Assembly: GCA_021202325.1 (NCBI GenBank)
Contig: JAJQDF010000062.1
Location: 1-5,652 of the forward strand
Length of the DNA stretch: 5,652 nt
Reading direction: 5' to 3'
DNA from: Clostridiales bacterium
Lineage (GTDB): Bacteria; Bacillota; Clostridia; Lachnospirales; Anaerotignaceae
Position numbers and translations under genes: made by a program. This document shows, piece by piece, positions 1 to 5,652 of this stretch (the first letter of the stretch is position 1; every line of letters begins with the position of its first letter). Below the pieces are notes generated by a model that saw only the letters and a program-made list of their open reading frames with translations, made no database searches and had not been told where the DNA came from.

Positions 1-1080
1 CTGAACTCCCTTTTCCACCTTCTCCGGCGAAGTTATATATTCCCTGACAGAAGCTGAGGGCTTACTCTCCCAATTGCCGCCTCTTATAAGCACCTTGTCG
101 CTGAATGTATTTACGATGCTGTCATATACAAATTTATATACTGCATCCTCATCTCTGAAACGCACTTCCAGCTTTGCCGGATGGACATTGACATCAACCA
201 TTGTCGGCGCTATAGTCATGGAAAGAACATAGACGGGGAATTTTCCTATCATAAGCCTTGTTTTATAGGCCTCCTCAGCCGCAGCTGAAACGATGGAATT
301 TCTAATAAATCTGCCGTTTATAAACAGATTTTCACTGCTTCTGTTGGCTCTGGAAAGCTCCGGCCTGCCGATAAGTCCGGTAAGCTTCATTTCTCCGTCC
401 TCGGCAGAAATTTCAAGCATTTTGAATGCCGTATCCTTGCCGTAAACGTGGTAGACAGCCGTTTTAAGGTCATTATTTCCCGATGTATGCACTACAACAT
501 TGCCGTTATTTATGTATTTAAACGAAACCTCAGGATGTCCCAGCACAAATTTTGCAATTATATCTGAAATATATCCTGCCTCTGTGGATGGCTTTTTAAG
601 AAATTTCCTTCTGGCCGGCACATTATAAAACAAGTCCTCAACAATTATCGACGTTCCATCGGAGGCGCCTTCCTGGCGCAAATCCTCCAATATTCCGCCG
701 TTTATTATTATCCTTGTGCCGGTTTCGGCATCCCTTGTTTTTGTGACCATTTCGGTTTTTGACACAGCGGCAATAGAGGCCAGCGCTTCACCCCTGAAGC
801 CCAGAGAAAATATGCTTTCCAAGTCCTCCGCCGACTGAATTTTGCTTGTGGCATGCCTCAAAAAGGCGGACTTTACATCCTCCTCGGGAATTCCGCAGCC
901 ATTGTCCGAAACTCGGATATATGTTGTTCCGCCGTCCTTTATTTCGACGGTTATGGCAGAAGCTCCGGCATCTATGGCATTTTCAACAAGCTCCTTTATA
1001 GCAGAGCTTGGCCTTTCCACAACCTCTCCGGCCGCTATCTTGTTTATTGTGCTGTTGTCCAAAAGTCTAATTTTATTCAA
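1..1080 (-). CDS. mutL: DNA mismatch repair protein MutL, N-terminal 360 residues (3' end beyond the window)
   Basis: MutL is the GHKL-type ATPase that couples mismatch-bound MutS to strand incision. I translated this frame by hand from position 1080 down to 1; it is open throughout and leaves the window without a stop. Visible motifs are NKIAAGEVVERP (residues 13-24), KELVEN with the presumed catalytic Glu30 and Mg-binding Asn34, DNGCGI (59-64), HATSK (76-80), GFRGEAL (94-100), FINGR (253-257) and NVHPAK with the conserved Lys303. These cover the ATPase domain and the transducer (S5-fold) domain up to about residue 330, followed by the start of the variable linker. The C-terminal dimerisation domain, where MutH-less bacteria carry the endonuclease motif, lies outside, so nuclease activity cannot be judged. 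The TTG at 1080 is preferred because it gives the usual short family N-terminus before NKIAAGEV; an in-frame GTG at 1089 would add three residues and overlap the mutS stop by 4 nt. Identification is secure; the start is not. Confidence 0.95.
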   Translation of the reverse strand, partial: MNKIRLLDNSTINKIAAGEVVERPSSAIKELVENAIDAGASAITVEIKDGGTTYIRVSDNGCGIPEEDVKSAFLRHATSKIQSAEDLESIFSLGFRGEALASIAAVSKTEMVTKTRDAETGTRIIINGGILEDLRQEGASDGTSIIVEDLFYNVPARRKFLKKPSTEAGYISDIIAKFVLGHPEVSFKYINNGNVVVHTSGNNDLKTAVYHVYGKDTAFKMLEISAEDGEMKLTGLIGRPELSRANRSSENLFINGRFIRNSIVSAAAEEAYKTRLMIGKFPVYVLSMTIAPTMVDVNVHPAKLEVRFRDEDAVYKFVYDSIVNTFSDKVLIRGGNWESKPSASVREYITSPEKVEKGVQ

Positions 1081-1085
1081 ATCGG

Positions 1086-3707
1086 TCACATTCCTTTGAT
1101 CTTATTCTGTAAGTCAAAAAGTGTCTGCAATGCTTGTATGGGCGTCAGACTCATAACATCTATCTTGCTTATCTCGTCAGCCAGCTGTGTTTCCTGCATG
1201 CTGAACATATCCATCTGTACCGCCGTTTCCTCTGCGGCCTCCTTGGACTCGTTGGCCAGCTTCTTTGTCTTTTTTGCTATATCGGCGGCGTTCAGCTTCT
1301 TAAGTATGGAGTTTGCCCTTTTTATTACCTTATTGGGAAGTCCGGCGAGCCTTGCAACCTGTACGCCGTAGCTGTGGTCCGCTCCGCCTCGTTTTATTTT
1401 TCTGAGGAATATTATATCCTCTCCCTCTTCCTTTACGGTAATGCAGTAATTCTTTACTCCGGGAAGCTTGCCTTCAAGCTCAGTAAGCTCATGATAGTGT
1501 GTCGCAAAAAGCGTTTTTGCTCCCAGCTGTTTTTTATCTGCTATATATTCCAGAACCGCCCACGCTATTGAAAGGCCGTCAAATGTACTTGTTCCTCGGC
1601 CTATCTCGTCCAGTATGAGCAGACTTTTAGCCGTGGCGTTATTGAGAATATTGGCAACCTCGGTCATTTCCACCATGAATGTGCTCTGTCCCGAAGCCAA
1701 ATCGTCCGAAGCGCCCACCCTAGTAAATATTCTGTCGCAGACGCCTATAGTGGCCTCCGATGCCGGAACAAATGAGCCTATCTGCGCCAGCAGTGTTATA
1801 ATGGCCGTCTGCCTCATATATGTTGATTTTCCGGCCATATTGGGGCCTGTAATTATGAGCAATCGGTTTTCATCGCCGTCCAAATAAACATCATTGGATA
1901 TGAACGCCTCCTGGGACATCTTCTCAACTGATGGATGACGGCCGTCCTTAATATCAATAACATCTCCGTCATTTACAACGGGCTTGACATAATTCTGTGC
2001 CTGAGCTGTGTCCGCAAGGGAGCAGAGTGCATCGGTAACAGCAACAACATAGGCCGTATACTGTATTCTGTTCACCTGCGAAGCTACCTTTTCCCTAACC
2101 TCACAGAACGTGTTGTACTCCAAATCTATTAGCTTTTCCTCGGAGCCAAGTATGAGCTGAGCCAGGTTTTCGAGCTCCTCCGTTGTGTATCTTTCGGTGT
2201 TTGTCAATGTTTGTTTTCTCACATATTTTTCCGGTGTTTGGTTCATATATGATTTGGAAACCTCTATGTAATAGCCAAAAACCCTGTTGTAGTTAATCCT
2301 CAGAGTTTTTATGCCTGTTTCTTCCTTCTCCTTTTTCTCAAGATCCTTTATCCATCCTGAGCCCTTCTCCTTTGCTTCCTGAAGGGTGTCGGCCTCCAGT
2401 GAGTATCCTCTCTTTATCATTCCGCCTTCTCTTACGGAAAACGGCGGATCCTCAACTATGGCCTTGTCAATAAGACTGAAGATGTCCTCCAGCGTGTCAA
2501 TTTCATTATATATTTCTTTAAGATAGTCACTCTTGACTCCTTCCAGTATCTGCTTAAGTCTAGGCAGATTTTCAATCGATGTTTTAAGATTTACAAGCTC
2601 CCTTGCATTGGCAGTCTTGTAAACAATTCGGCTCATTATCCTTTCAAAGTCGTGCATTGTGGACAGAACCTCTTTTACTTCCTCCCTGCGGAAGAAATCG
2701 TCGGCAAGCTCCTCCACCGCATCAAGCCTTTTGTTTATATCCGCCGAATTAATAAGCGGCTGTTCCACCCATTTTCTGAGAAGCCTTGCTCCCATGGCGG
2801 TTTTTGTCCTGTCTATTACCCACAGAAGGGAACCCTTACGGTTTTTCTCACGCATTGTTTCTGTCAGCTCAAGATTTCGTCTTGTGTTGGCATCCAAAAG
2901 CATGAAGTCATTGGTTGAATATATTGTTATTTTGCTAATATGCTCCAGATTATTTTTCTGAGTTTCATAAAGATAATCCATCAGGCCGCCGCTGGCGCAT
3001 ACACAGAAAACTCTTTCATTGAGTCCGAGTCCGTCCAGTGTTAACACATTAAAATGCTTCATAAGCATTTTCGTTGCGTTTCTGTAGCTAAAGCGGCTTT
3101 CATCTGCAGTGCTGAGCTTAATATTCAGCACTCTGCTTATTTTTTCGGCACAGCCTGTATTCATAAACTGCTCATTTGCAATTATTTCAGCCGGATTGAA
3201 TCTGGCTGCCTCATCGAAAAGTTTTTCCTCAGCGTTGGCTGAAACAAATTCCGCCGTCTGAAATTCGCCGGTTGTGACATCGCATACGGCAAGGGCATAG
3301 CCCTTTGCATCACTGTATATCGACATTATGTAATTATTTTTATTTTCGTCGAGAACCTCCTTATCAATTACAGTTCCCGGCGTAACAATACGGATAACAT
3401 CCCTTTTTACTATTCCCTTAGCCGCCTTAGGATCCTCCACCTGCTCGCAGATTGCGACCTTATAGCCGTTTTTAACAAGCTTGTCAATGTAGCTGTCGGC
3501 AGAATGGAAGGGGACGCCGCACATCGGCGCCCTCTCCTTTTGTCCCCAGTCCTTTCCCGTAAGGGTAAGCCCAAGCTCCCTGGAACCTATCACAGCGTCC
3601 TCAAAAAACAGTTCATAAAAGTCGCCTAATCGGAAAAACAGCAGACAATGCCTATATTTATTTTTAATTTCAAAATATTGCTCCATCATTGGTGTTACTT
3701 TTGCCAT
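1086..3707 (-). CDS. mutS: DNA mismatch repair protein MutS (873 aa)
   Basis: MutS binds mispaired or short looped bases in newly replicated DNA and, on ATP binding, becomes a sliding clamp that recruits MutL. The length of 873 residues is normal for bacterial MutS1. The mismatch-reading domain begins with TPMMEQY and holds the Phe-x-Glu motif (Phe30, Glu32 in GDFYELF). The connector, lever and clamp domains follow to about residue 570. The ABC-type ATPase has Walker A GPNMAGKST (621-629), the signature stretch around DDLASGQSTFMVEM, Walker B LLILDE (Asp700, Glu701) and the switch histidine region ATHYHELTEL. A helix-turn-helix dimer segment (ARLAGLPNKVIKRA) follows. The tail contains QMDMF (831-835), which fits a beta-clamp-binding motif, and ends in a short helical domain (SLTPIQALQTLFDLQ). 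The ATG at 3707 is supported by AGGAG at 3714-3718 with a 6-nt spacer. It is not the MutS2 type, since the N-terminal mismatch domain is intact and no Smr domain is present. Confidence 0.98.
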   Translation of the reverse strand: MAKVTPMMEQYFEIKNKYRHCLLFFRLGDFYELFFEDAVIGSRELGLTLTGKDWGQKERAPMCGVPFHSADSYIDKLVKNGYKVAICEQVEDPKAAKGIVKRDVIRIVTPGTVIDKEVLDENKNNYIMSIYSDAKGYALAVCDVTTGEFQTAEFVSANAEEKLFDEAARFNPAEIIANEQFMNTGCAEKISRVLNIKLSTADESRFSYRNATKMLMKHFNVLTLDGLGLNERVFCVCASGGLMDYLYETQKNNLEHISKITIYSTNDFMLLDANTRRNLELTETMREKNRKGSLLWVIDRTKTAMGARLLRKWVEQPLINSADINKRLDAVEELADDFFRREEVKEVLSTMHDFERIMSRIVYKTANARELVNLKTSIENLPRLKQILEGVKSDYLKEIYNEIDTLEDIFSLIDKAIVEDPPFSVREGGMIKRGYSLEADTLQEAKEKGSGWIKDLEKKEKEETGIKTLRINYNRVFGYYIEVSKSYMNQTPEKYVRKQTLTNTERYTTEELENLAQLILGSEEKLIDLEYNTFCEVREKVASQVNRIQYTAYVVAVTDALCSLADTAQAQNYVKPVVNDGDVIDIKDGRHPSVEKMSQEAFISNDVYLDGDENRLLIITGPNMAGKSTYMRQTAIITLLAQIGSFVPASEATIGVCDRIFTRVGASDDLASGQSTFMVEMTEVANILNNATAKSLLILDEIGRGTSTFDGLSIAWAVLEYIADKKQLGAKTLFATHYHELTELEGKLPGVKNYCITVKEEGEDIIFLRKIKRGGADHSYGVQVARLAGLPNKVIKRANSILKKLNAADIAKKTKKLANESKEAAEETAVQMDMFSMQETQLADEISKIDVMSLTPIQALQTLFDLQNKIKGM
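1092..1097 (-). promoter_or_regulatory. Shine-Dalgarno AAAGGA of mutL, inside the mutS 3' end
   Basis: On the minus strand AAAGGA lies over the last codons of mutS. It is 11 nt from the TTG at 1080 and only 2 nt from the GTG at 1089. The first spacing is long but usable and the second is very short, which slightly favours TTG. Either way, ribosomes finishing mutS are placed to restart on mutL, so translational coupling is likely (inference). Confidence 0.5.
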
Positions 3708-3713
3708 TTTTAT

Positions 3714-3718
3714 CTCCT
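3714..3718 (-). promoter_or_regulatory. Shine-Dalgarno AGGAG of mutS
   Basis: AGGAG on the minus strand lies 6 nt before the mutS ATG at 3707, within the 49-nt gap after the YlbF-family gene. It fixes the mutS start. The rest of the gap (3708-3756) is AT-rich, with no convincing promoter and no stem-loop followed by a T-run, so mutS is probably read from the upstream promoter. Confidence 0.75.
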
Positions 3719-3756
3719 CTTAAACGTCTCTTATATTTAACCTTTTTCGTTAACTC

Positions 3757-4152
3757 TTAGTGGCATCCGGCACATGAACCGCATGAACCTGTACAGCTGT
3801 CAGCGTTTTCAGGCGCAATGGCGTTTTGCAAAGCTGCTGTTATAATGTTTATAATACTCTGTGTATATTCATTGAATTCGTTCTCAGCCTTATAAAGTGC
3901 GCCTGATGTTCCGTAGATTTTTATATCGTTATTAAGCTTATTCATTTCGTCATAATAAGCATCCTTTTCCTCGTCGGTGATTGTTCCCATGGCAAGCTTA
4001 TTCTGGAAAGCTTCCTGTTTCTCAACATATTCCGTAAGAAGCTGTTTTGCGGCGGGATCTTCATCATAGGCCTTCTTTGCCTCAATAAGCGCCTGTCCAT
4101 ATTCTGATTTAAGTATTTCCTCTGCCAACTGTCTTGCTGTCTGTTCTACCAT
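3757..4152 (-). CDS. YlbF/YmcA (RicF/RicA)-family protein with Cys-rich C-terminal tail (131 aa)
   Basis: This small, soluble, mostly helical protein has the Com_YlbF (formerly DUF964) pattern: an N-terminal helix (ARQLAEEILKSEYGQ), a central charged helical part with the DPAAKQLL and YVEKQEAFQNK segments, and a second helix around NEFNEYTQSIINII near residues 90-107. In Bacillus subtilis the relatives YmcA and YlbF form a complex with YaaT that acts with RNase Y in mRNA processing and influences competence, biofilm formation and sporulation. That complex has been reported to hold [4Fe-4S] clusters. Here the last 12 residues carry Cys120, Cys124, Cys127, Cys130 and a final His131, a plausible metal or Fe-S ligand set (inference). 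The position between miaB and mutS matches ymcA of B. subtilis, but I cannot tell from sequence whether it is closer to YmcA or YlbF, so no symbol is given. The ATG at 4152 follows AAAGGA at 4162-4167 with a 9-nt spacer. Confidence is high for the family and low for the exact role. Confidence 0.88.
   Translation of the reverse strand: MVEQTARQLAEEILKSEYGQALIEAKKAYDEDPAAKQLLTEYVEKQEAFQNKLAMGTITDEEKDAYYDEMNKLNNDIKIYGTSGALYKAENEFNEYTQSIINIITAALQNAIAPENADSCTGSCGSCAGCH
3772..3789 (-). repeat. Tandem 9-bp repeat encoding Gly-Ser-Cys twice
   Basis: On the minus strand GGTTCATGC is followed directly by GGTTCATGT, differing at one wobble base. The pair encodes Gly-Ser-Cys twice (residues 122-127) in the cysteine tail of the YlbF-family protein. 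It may be a small in-frame duplication that added a cysteine. Confidence 0.6.
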
Positions 4153-4156
4153 TATT

Positions 4157-5575
4157 TTACATCCTTTCTCCTATTAAATAGAAAATTTTATTTTGAGTTA
4201 TTTTAACAGGTACGACCTGTCCTATCAGTTCCTCTCCGCCCTTAAAATGCACGAGTGAATTTCTTTCTGTTCTGCCGGTAACCATTGTTTTATCTTGGCG
4301 GTTTATCTCCTCCACAAGGACATTTTCAACCGTACCGACCAATGTTTCACTTATTTTTTCAACCCCGGAATTTACATGCTCCAGAAGCCTATTGAATCTC
4401 TCCTTGGCGGTTTCCTCGTCAATCTGATTATCCATTTTGGCGGCCGGCGTTCCCTCTCTTTTGGAATAGAGGAACGTGAAGGCCGTGGAATATCCAACCC
4501 TATCGACAACATCCAGTGTTTCTTTGAAGTCCTCCTCGGTCTCGCCGGGGAAACCCACAATTATATCAGTGCTTATCAAAATATCCGGAATTTCCTTCTT
4601 TATTTTGTCCACAAGCTCCAAATATTTTTCCTTGGTGTAGCGCCTATTCATTTTTTCGAGAACCCTCGAACTGCCCGACTGCACCGGCAAATGCAGATAG
4701 TTGCAAACCTTATCGCAGTCCCTCATAGCCGCAATAAGCTCGTCCGACAAATCCTTCGGATGGGAGGTCATAAAGCGTATTCTCTCTATGCCGTCTACCT
4801 CGTTTACCATTCTCAGCAACTCAGCGAAGGACACAGGATTTTCAAGGGTTTTGCCATAGCTATTGACGTTCTGTCCAAGAAGCATAACTTCTTTAACGCC
4901 TTCGGCCGCCAGCGCCTCAACCTCTTTTATGATATCCTCAGGCTTACGGCTTCTCTCTCTGCCTCTTACATATGGCACAATACAGTAGCTGCAGAAGTTG
5001 TTGCAACCATACATAATATTTACGCTTGCTTTAAATTTATGTTCTCTCATTGCGGACATGGATTCGACGATTTTTTTGGACTTTGTCCATATGTCATAGA
5101 CACTTGAGCCGCTTTGTATCCTCGTAGCAAGAAGCTTAGGAAACGTATACAGATTAAACGTTCCGAATATGACATCTACGAAGTTATAGGTTCGTCTGAT
5201 CTGCTCCATAACAGTGTCCTGCTGCACCATGCATCCGCACATGGCAATTATAACATCCGGGTGCTTATGCTTATATGTTTTCAGCCAGCCAAGTCTTCCA
5301 TATACCTTCTCCTCAGCGTTAGCCCTTATACAGCAAGTGTTATATATGACAAAGTCTGCACCTTTTTCGGCATTCGTCATCTCATAACCCATATCTTCAA
5401 GATACCCGACCAGCTTTTCCGAATCATGGGCATTCATCTGGCATCCCATGGTCAGACAGAAGGCTTTCCTGCGGCGGTTATTCTTCCTATAGTATTCATC
5501 ATTCCAGCTGCGAACATACTCAATATACTCAGATTGTTCCTTTAAAACATCTTCGCTTTCATCCAGCTGCATCAT
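4157..5575 (-). CDS. miaB: tRNA-2-methylthio-N6-dimethylallyladenosine synthase MiaB (472 aa)
   Basis: MiaB is a cytoplasmic radical-SAM methylthiotransferase. It adds a methylthio group to i6A37 of tRNAs reading UNN codons, giving ms2i6A37, using two [4Fe-4S] clusters and two kinds of SAM chemistry. The N-terminal methylthiotransferase domain has MGCQMNAHDSE (Cys45), NTCCIRANAEEK (Cys81) and CGCMVQQ (Cys115), the three presumed ligands of the auxiliary cluster. The radical-SAM domain has GCNNFCSYC with Cys191, Cys195 and Cys198, then PYVRGRERSR, LLGQNVNSYG, LPVQSGSS and VGFPGETEEDF (from about residue 340). A TRAM RNA-binding domain fills roughly residues 410-472. HDSE after GCQMN and the RGRERSR stretch favour MiaB over MtaB or RimO. 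About 35 acidic and basic residues precede the conserved start of the fold, making the protein longer than the E. coli enzyme. Two ATGs are adjacent (5575 and 5572). The second has the better spacing (7 nt) from AAGGAG, so the true protein may be 471 residues. This is the first gene of the operon. Confidence 0.96.
   Translation of the reverse strand: MMQLDESEDVLKEQSEYIEYVRSWNDEYYRKNNRRRKAFCLTMGCQMNAHDSEKLVGYLEDMGYEMTNAEKGADFVIYNTCCIRANAEEKVYGRLGWLKTYKHKHPDVIIAMCGCMVQQDTVMEQIRRTYNFVDVIFGTFNLYTFPKLLATRIQSGSSVYDIWTKSKKIVESMSAMREHKFKASVNIMYGCNNFCSYCIVPYVRGRERSRKPEDIIKEVEALAAEGVKEVMLLGQNVNSYGKTLENPVSFAELLRMVNEVDGIERIRFMTSHPKDLSDELIAAMRDCDKVCNYLHLPVQSGSSRVLEKMNRRYTKEKYLELVDKIKKEIPDILISTDIIVGFPGETEEDFKETLDVVDRVGYSTAFTFLYSKREGTPAAKMDNQIDEETAKERFNRLLEHVNSGVEKISETLVGTVENVLVEEINRQDKTMVTGRTERNSLVHFKGGEELIGQVVPVKITQNKIFYLIGERM
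4162..4172 (-). promoter_or_regulatory. Shine-Dalgarno region of the YlbF-family gene, inside the miaB 3' end
   Basis: The minus strand reads AGGAGAAAGGA here, within the final codons of miaB (Ile-Gly-Glu-Arg). The nearer AAAGGA (4162-4167) is 9 nt from the ATG at 4152. Only 4 nt separate the miaB stop from this ATG, so the two genes are likely translationally coupled. Confidence 0.65.
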
Positions 5576-5577
5576 AA

Positions 5578-5585
5578 CCCTCCTT
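5578..5585 (-). promoter_or_regulatory. Strong Shine-Dalgarno AAGGAGGG of miaB
   Basis: AAGGAGGG on the minus strand is close to a perfect anti-SD match. Counting from the AAGGAG core (5580-5585), it lies 4 nt from the ATG at 5575 and 7 nt from the ATG at 5572. The spacing favours initiation at the second ATG. Confidence 0.8.
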
Positions 5586-5607
5586 TTTACCTAAAAATCC
5601 AAGATAG

Positions 5608-5636
5608 AGTATAGCACAAAATGTCTTTTTCAGCAA
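5608..5636 (-). promoter_or_regulatory. Predicted sigma-A promoter with extended -10 for the miaB operon
   Basis: On the minus strand, TTGCTG (5631-5636) and TATACT (5608-5613) are separated by exactly 17 nt. TGC directly precedes the -10 hexamer, giving an extended -10 (TGnTATACT). The -35 matches TTGACA only in its first three bases, which the extended -10 could compensate for. Transcription would start near position 5600, leaving a leader of about 25 nt that already contains the miaB ribosome binding site. There is no room for a riboswitch in so short a leader. As the only good promoter seen, it probably drives all four genes. Confidence 0.65.
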
Positions 5637-5652
5637 TACACCTATTAATTTT

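Noticed and set aside
853..1371. 172-codon open frame on the plus strand across the mutS-mutL junction
   Set aside because: It is antisense to the conserved ATPase part of mutL and the tail of mutS. The product is a low-complexity Ser/Ala/Leu-rich sequence typical of reverse-complement artefacts.
3708..3756. Possible internal promoter or terminator between the YlbF-family gene and mutS
   Set aside because: A TATAAG-like hexamer is present on the minus strand, but the sequence 17 nt upstream (AAGAGT) is a poor -35. The short TTAACG/CGTTTAA pairing is imperfect and not followed by a T-run.
4295..5107. 270-codon open frame on the plus strand opposite miaB
   Set aside because: It lies wholly inside miaB, which has complete family motifs. 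Its translation shows no recognisable domain, and no convincing ribosome binding site or promoter serves it. It is a shadow of the codon usage on the other strand.
5114..5545. 143-codon open frame on the plus strand opposite the 5' half of miaB
   Set aside because: It is antisense to the MiaB cluster-binding domain and has no family resemblance or start signals.
5576..5652. Riboswitch or leader peptide upstream of miaB
   Set aside because: The predicted leader is only about 25 nt and is mostly the ribosome binding site. No stem-loop or small reading frame fits.

Overview
The window looks like a chromosomal segment of a Gram-positive anaerobe of the Bacillota, most likely class Clostridia. 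The evidence is the gene set and order, the strong AGGAGG-type ribosome binding sites, a moderate GC content (judged by eye), frequent ATA isoleucine codons, and protein sequences that resemble clostridial versions of each family. I cannot name the genus.

All four genes lie on the minus strand and read from right to left as one tight operon: miaB (about 5575 to 4157), a YlbF/YmcA-family gene (4152 to 3757), mutS (3707 to 1086), and mutL (from about 1080, running off the left edge). The spacings are 4 nt, 49 nt, and either a 5-nt gap or a 4-nt overlap depending on the mutL start. A sigma-A-type promoter with an extended -10 element sits at 5608-5636, just upstream of miaB. I see no terminator between the genes. 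No stretch over 300 bases lacks a gene. The only non-coding DNA is the 77-nt promoter/leader at the right edge and the short gaps between genes.

The operon joins two processes. MiaB is the radical-SAM methylthiotransferase that converts i6A37 to ms2i6A37 in tRNA. MutS and MutL recognise replication mismatches and start their repair. The small YlbF-family protein between them ends in a cysteine cluster (four Cys and a final His) and occupies the place that ymcA (ricA) has in the Bacillus subtilis miaB-ymcA-cotE-mutS-mutL cluster. No cotE is present here. The layout is a conserved, housekeeping one. I found no mobile element, CRISPR array, RNA gene or unknown defence-like system. The points most worth a second look are the Cys-rich tail of the YlbF protein beside an Fe-S enzyme and the start-codon choices of miaB and mutL.
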